DNA from: Desulfobacteraceae bacterium
GTDB taxonomy: Bacteria > Desulfobacterota > Desulfobacteria > Desulfobacterales > Desulfobacteraceae
DNA length: 5,616 bases
Reading direction: 5' to 3'
NCBI GenBank assembly: GCA_003354055.1
Contig: PIVQ01000506.1
Span: 1 to 5,616, forward strand
The translations under genes were made by a program, and so were the position numbers. The notes beneath the pieces are model-generated. The model was not told the origin of the DNA. It was given only the letters and a program-made list of their open reading frames with translations, and did no database searches. This document shows, piece after piece, positions 5,527 to 5,616 of this stretch. How positions within the stretch are numbered: position 1 is the first letter of the stretch; the number at the start of each line of letters is the position of its first letter.

Positions 5527-5616
5527 ATGGAAAAAAAATTTAATAGTCCTTATGATTGGGAGAAATTTTGTGATTTTAAAATAAAAACTAATAGGTATGT
5601 TTTAAATAAAAAATGG
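5527..5616 (+). CDS. N-terminal 30 codons of an unidentified protein, cut by window edge
   Basis: The frame opens with ATG at 5527 and stays open for 30 codons to the end of the window. The visible product starts MEKKFNSPYDWEKFCDF and is rich in Lys, Asn and aromatic residues, in line with its AT-rich codons and unlike the operon genes. AAGG at 5512-5515, inside AAGGCGGTG, lies 11 bases before the ATG and could serve as ribosome binding site. No signal peptide or membrane segment is visible. The W..F...K.K..RY spacing faintly recalls N-terminal domains attached to RES-type toxins, but this is only an impression from memory and no function is assigned. An upstream 24-codon frame (5469-5543) overlaps its start. 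Confidence 0.5.
   Translation, partial: MEKKFNSPYDWEKFCDFKIKTNRYVLNKKW

Overview
The window most likely comes from a selenocysteine-using sulfate-reducing bacterium of the Desulfobacterota (Desulfobacterium/Desulfobacter-like). This rests on the gene set (tandem HdrA fusion plus MvhD-MvhG-MvhA). It also rests on hairpins of bacterial SECIS type lying inside the coding sequence just after in-frame UGA codons; methanogens carry their SECIS elements in untranslated regions. The assignment is inference from gene content, not from a search.

Layout. Positions 1-2069 hold the 3' part of a large HdrA-type flavin/iron-sulfur protein whose start lies left of the window. A 115-base gap (2070-2184) carries a strong hairpin with a U tract. 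Three tightly coupled genes follow: mvhD (2185-2634), mvhG (2625-3560) and mvhA (3560-4990). A textbook rho-independent terminator (5012-5042) ends the operon. The last ~570 bases are visibly AT-rich, unlike the GC-rich operon. They hold several hairpins, a sigma-70-like promoter candidate and the first 30 codons of an unidentified gene (5527-5616).

Main result: both mvhD and mvhA contain an in-frame TGA that should be read as selenocysteine. In mvhD the TGA at 2386-2388 takes the place of a conserved iron-sulfur cysteine (GUHLGECHY). In mvhA the TGA at 4907-4909 takes the place of the first cysteine of the C-terminal nickel motif (DPUISCATH), making this a [NiFeSe] hydrogenase. Each TGA is followed, after exactly 16 bases, by a perfect 6-bp stem with a 5-base NGGAN loop. 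Conventional gene calling would truncate MvhD to 68 residues (or a wrong 97-residue frame) and MvhA to 449 residues, removing the nickel site.

How the genes work together: by analogy with the methanogen MvhADG-HdrABC complex, MvhA/MvhG oxidise H2, MvhD passes electrons through a [2Fe-2S] cluster, and the HdrA flavin bifurcates them to ferredoxin and to a second acceptor. No hdrB or hdrC is visible here, so the high-potential acceptor is unknown.
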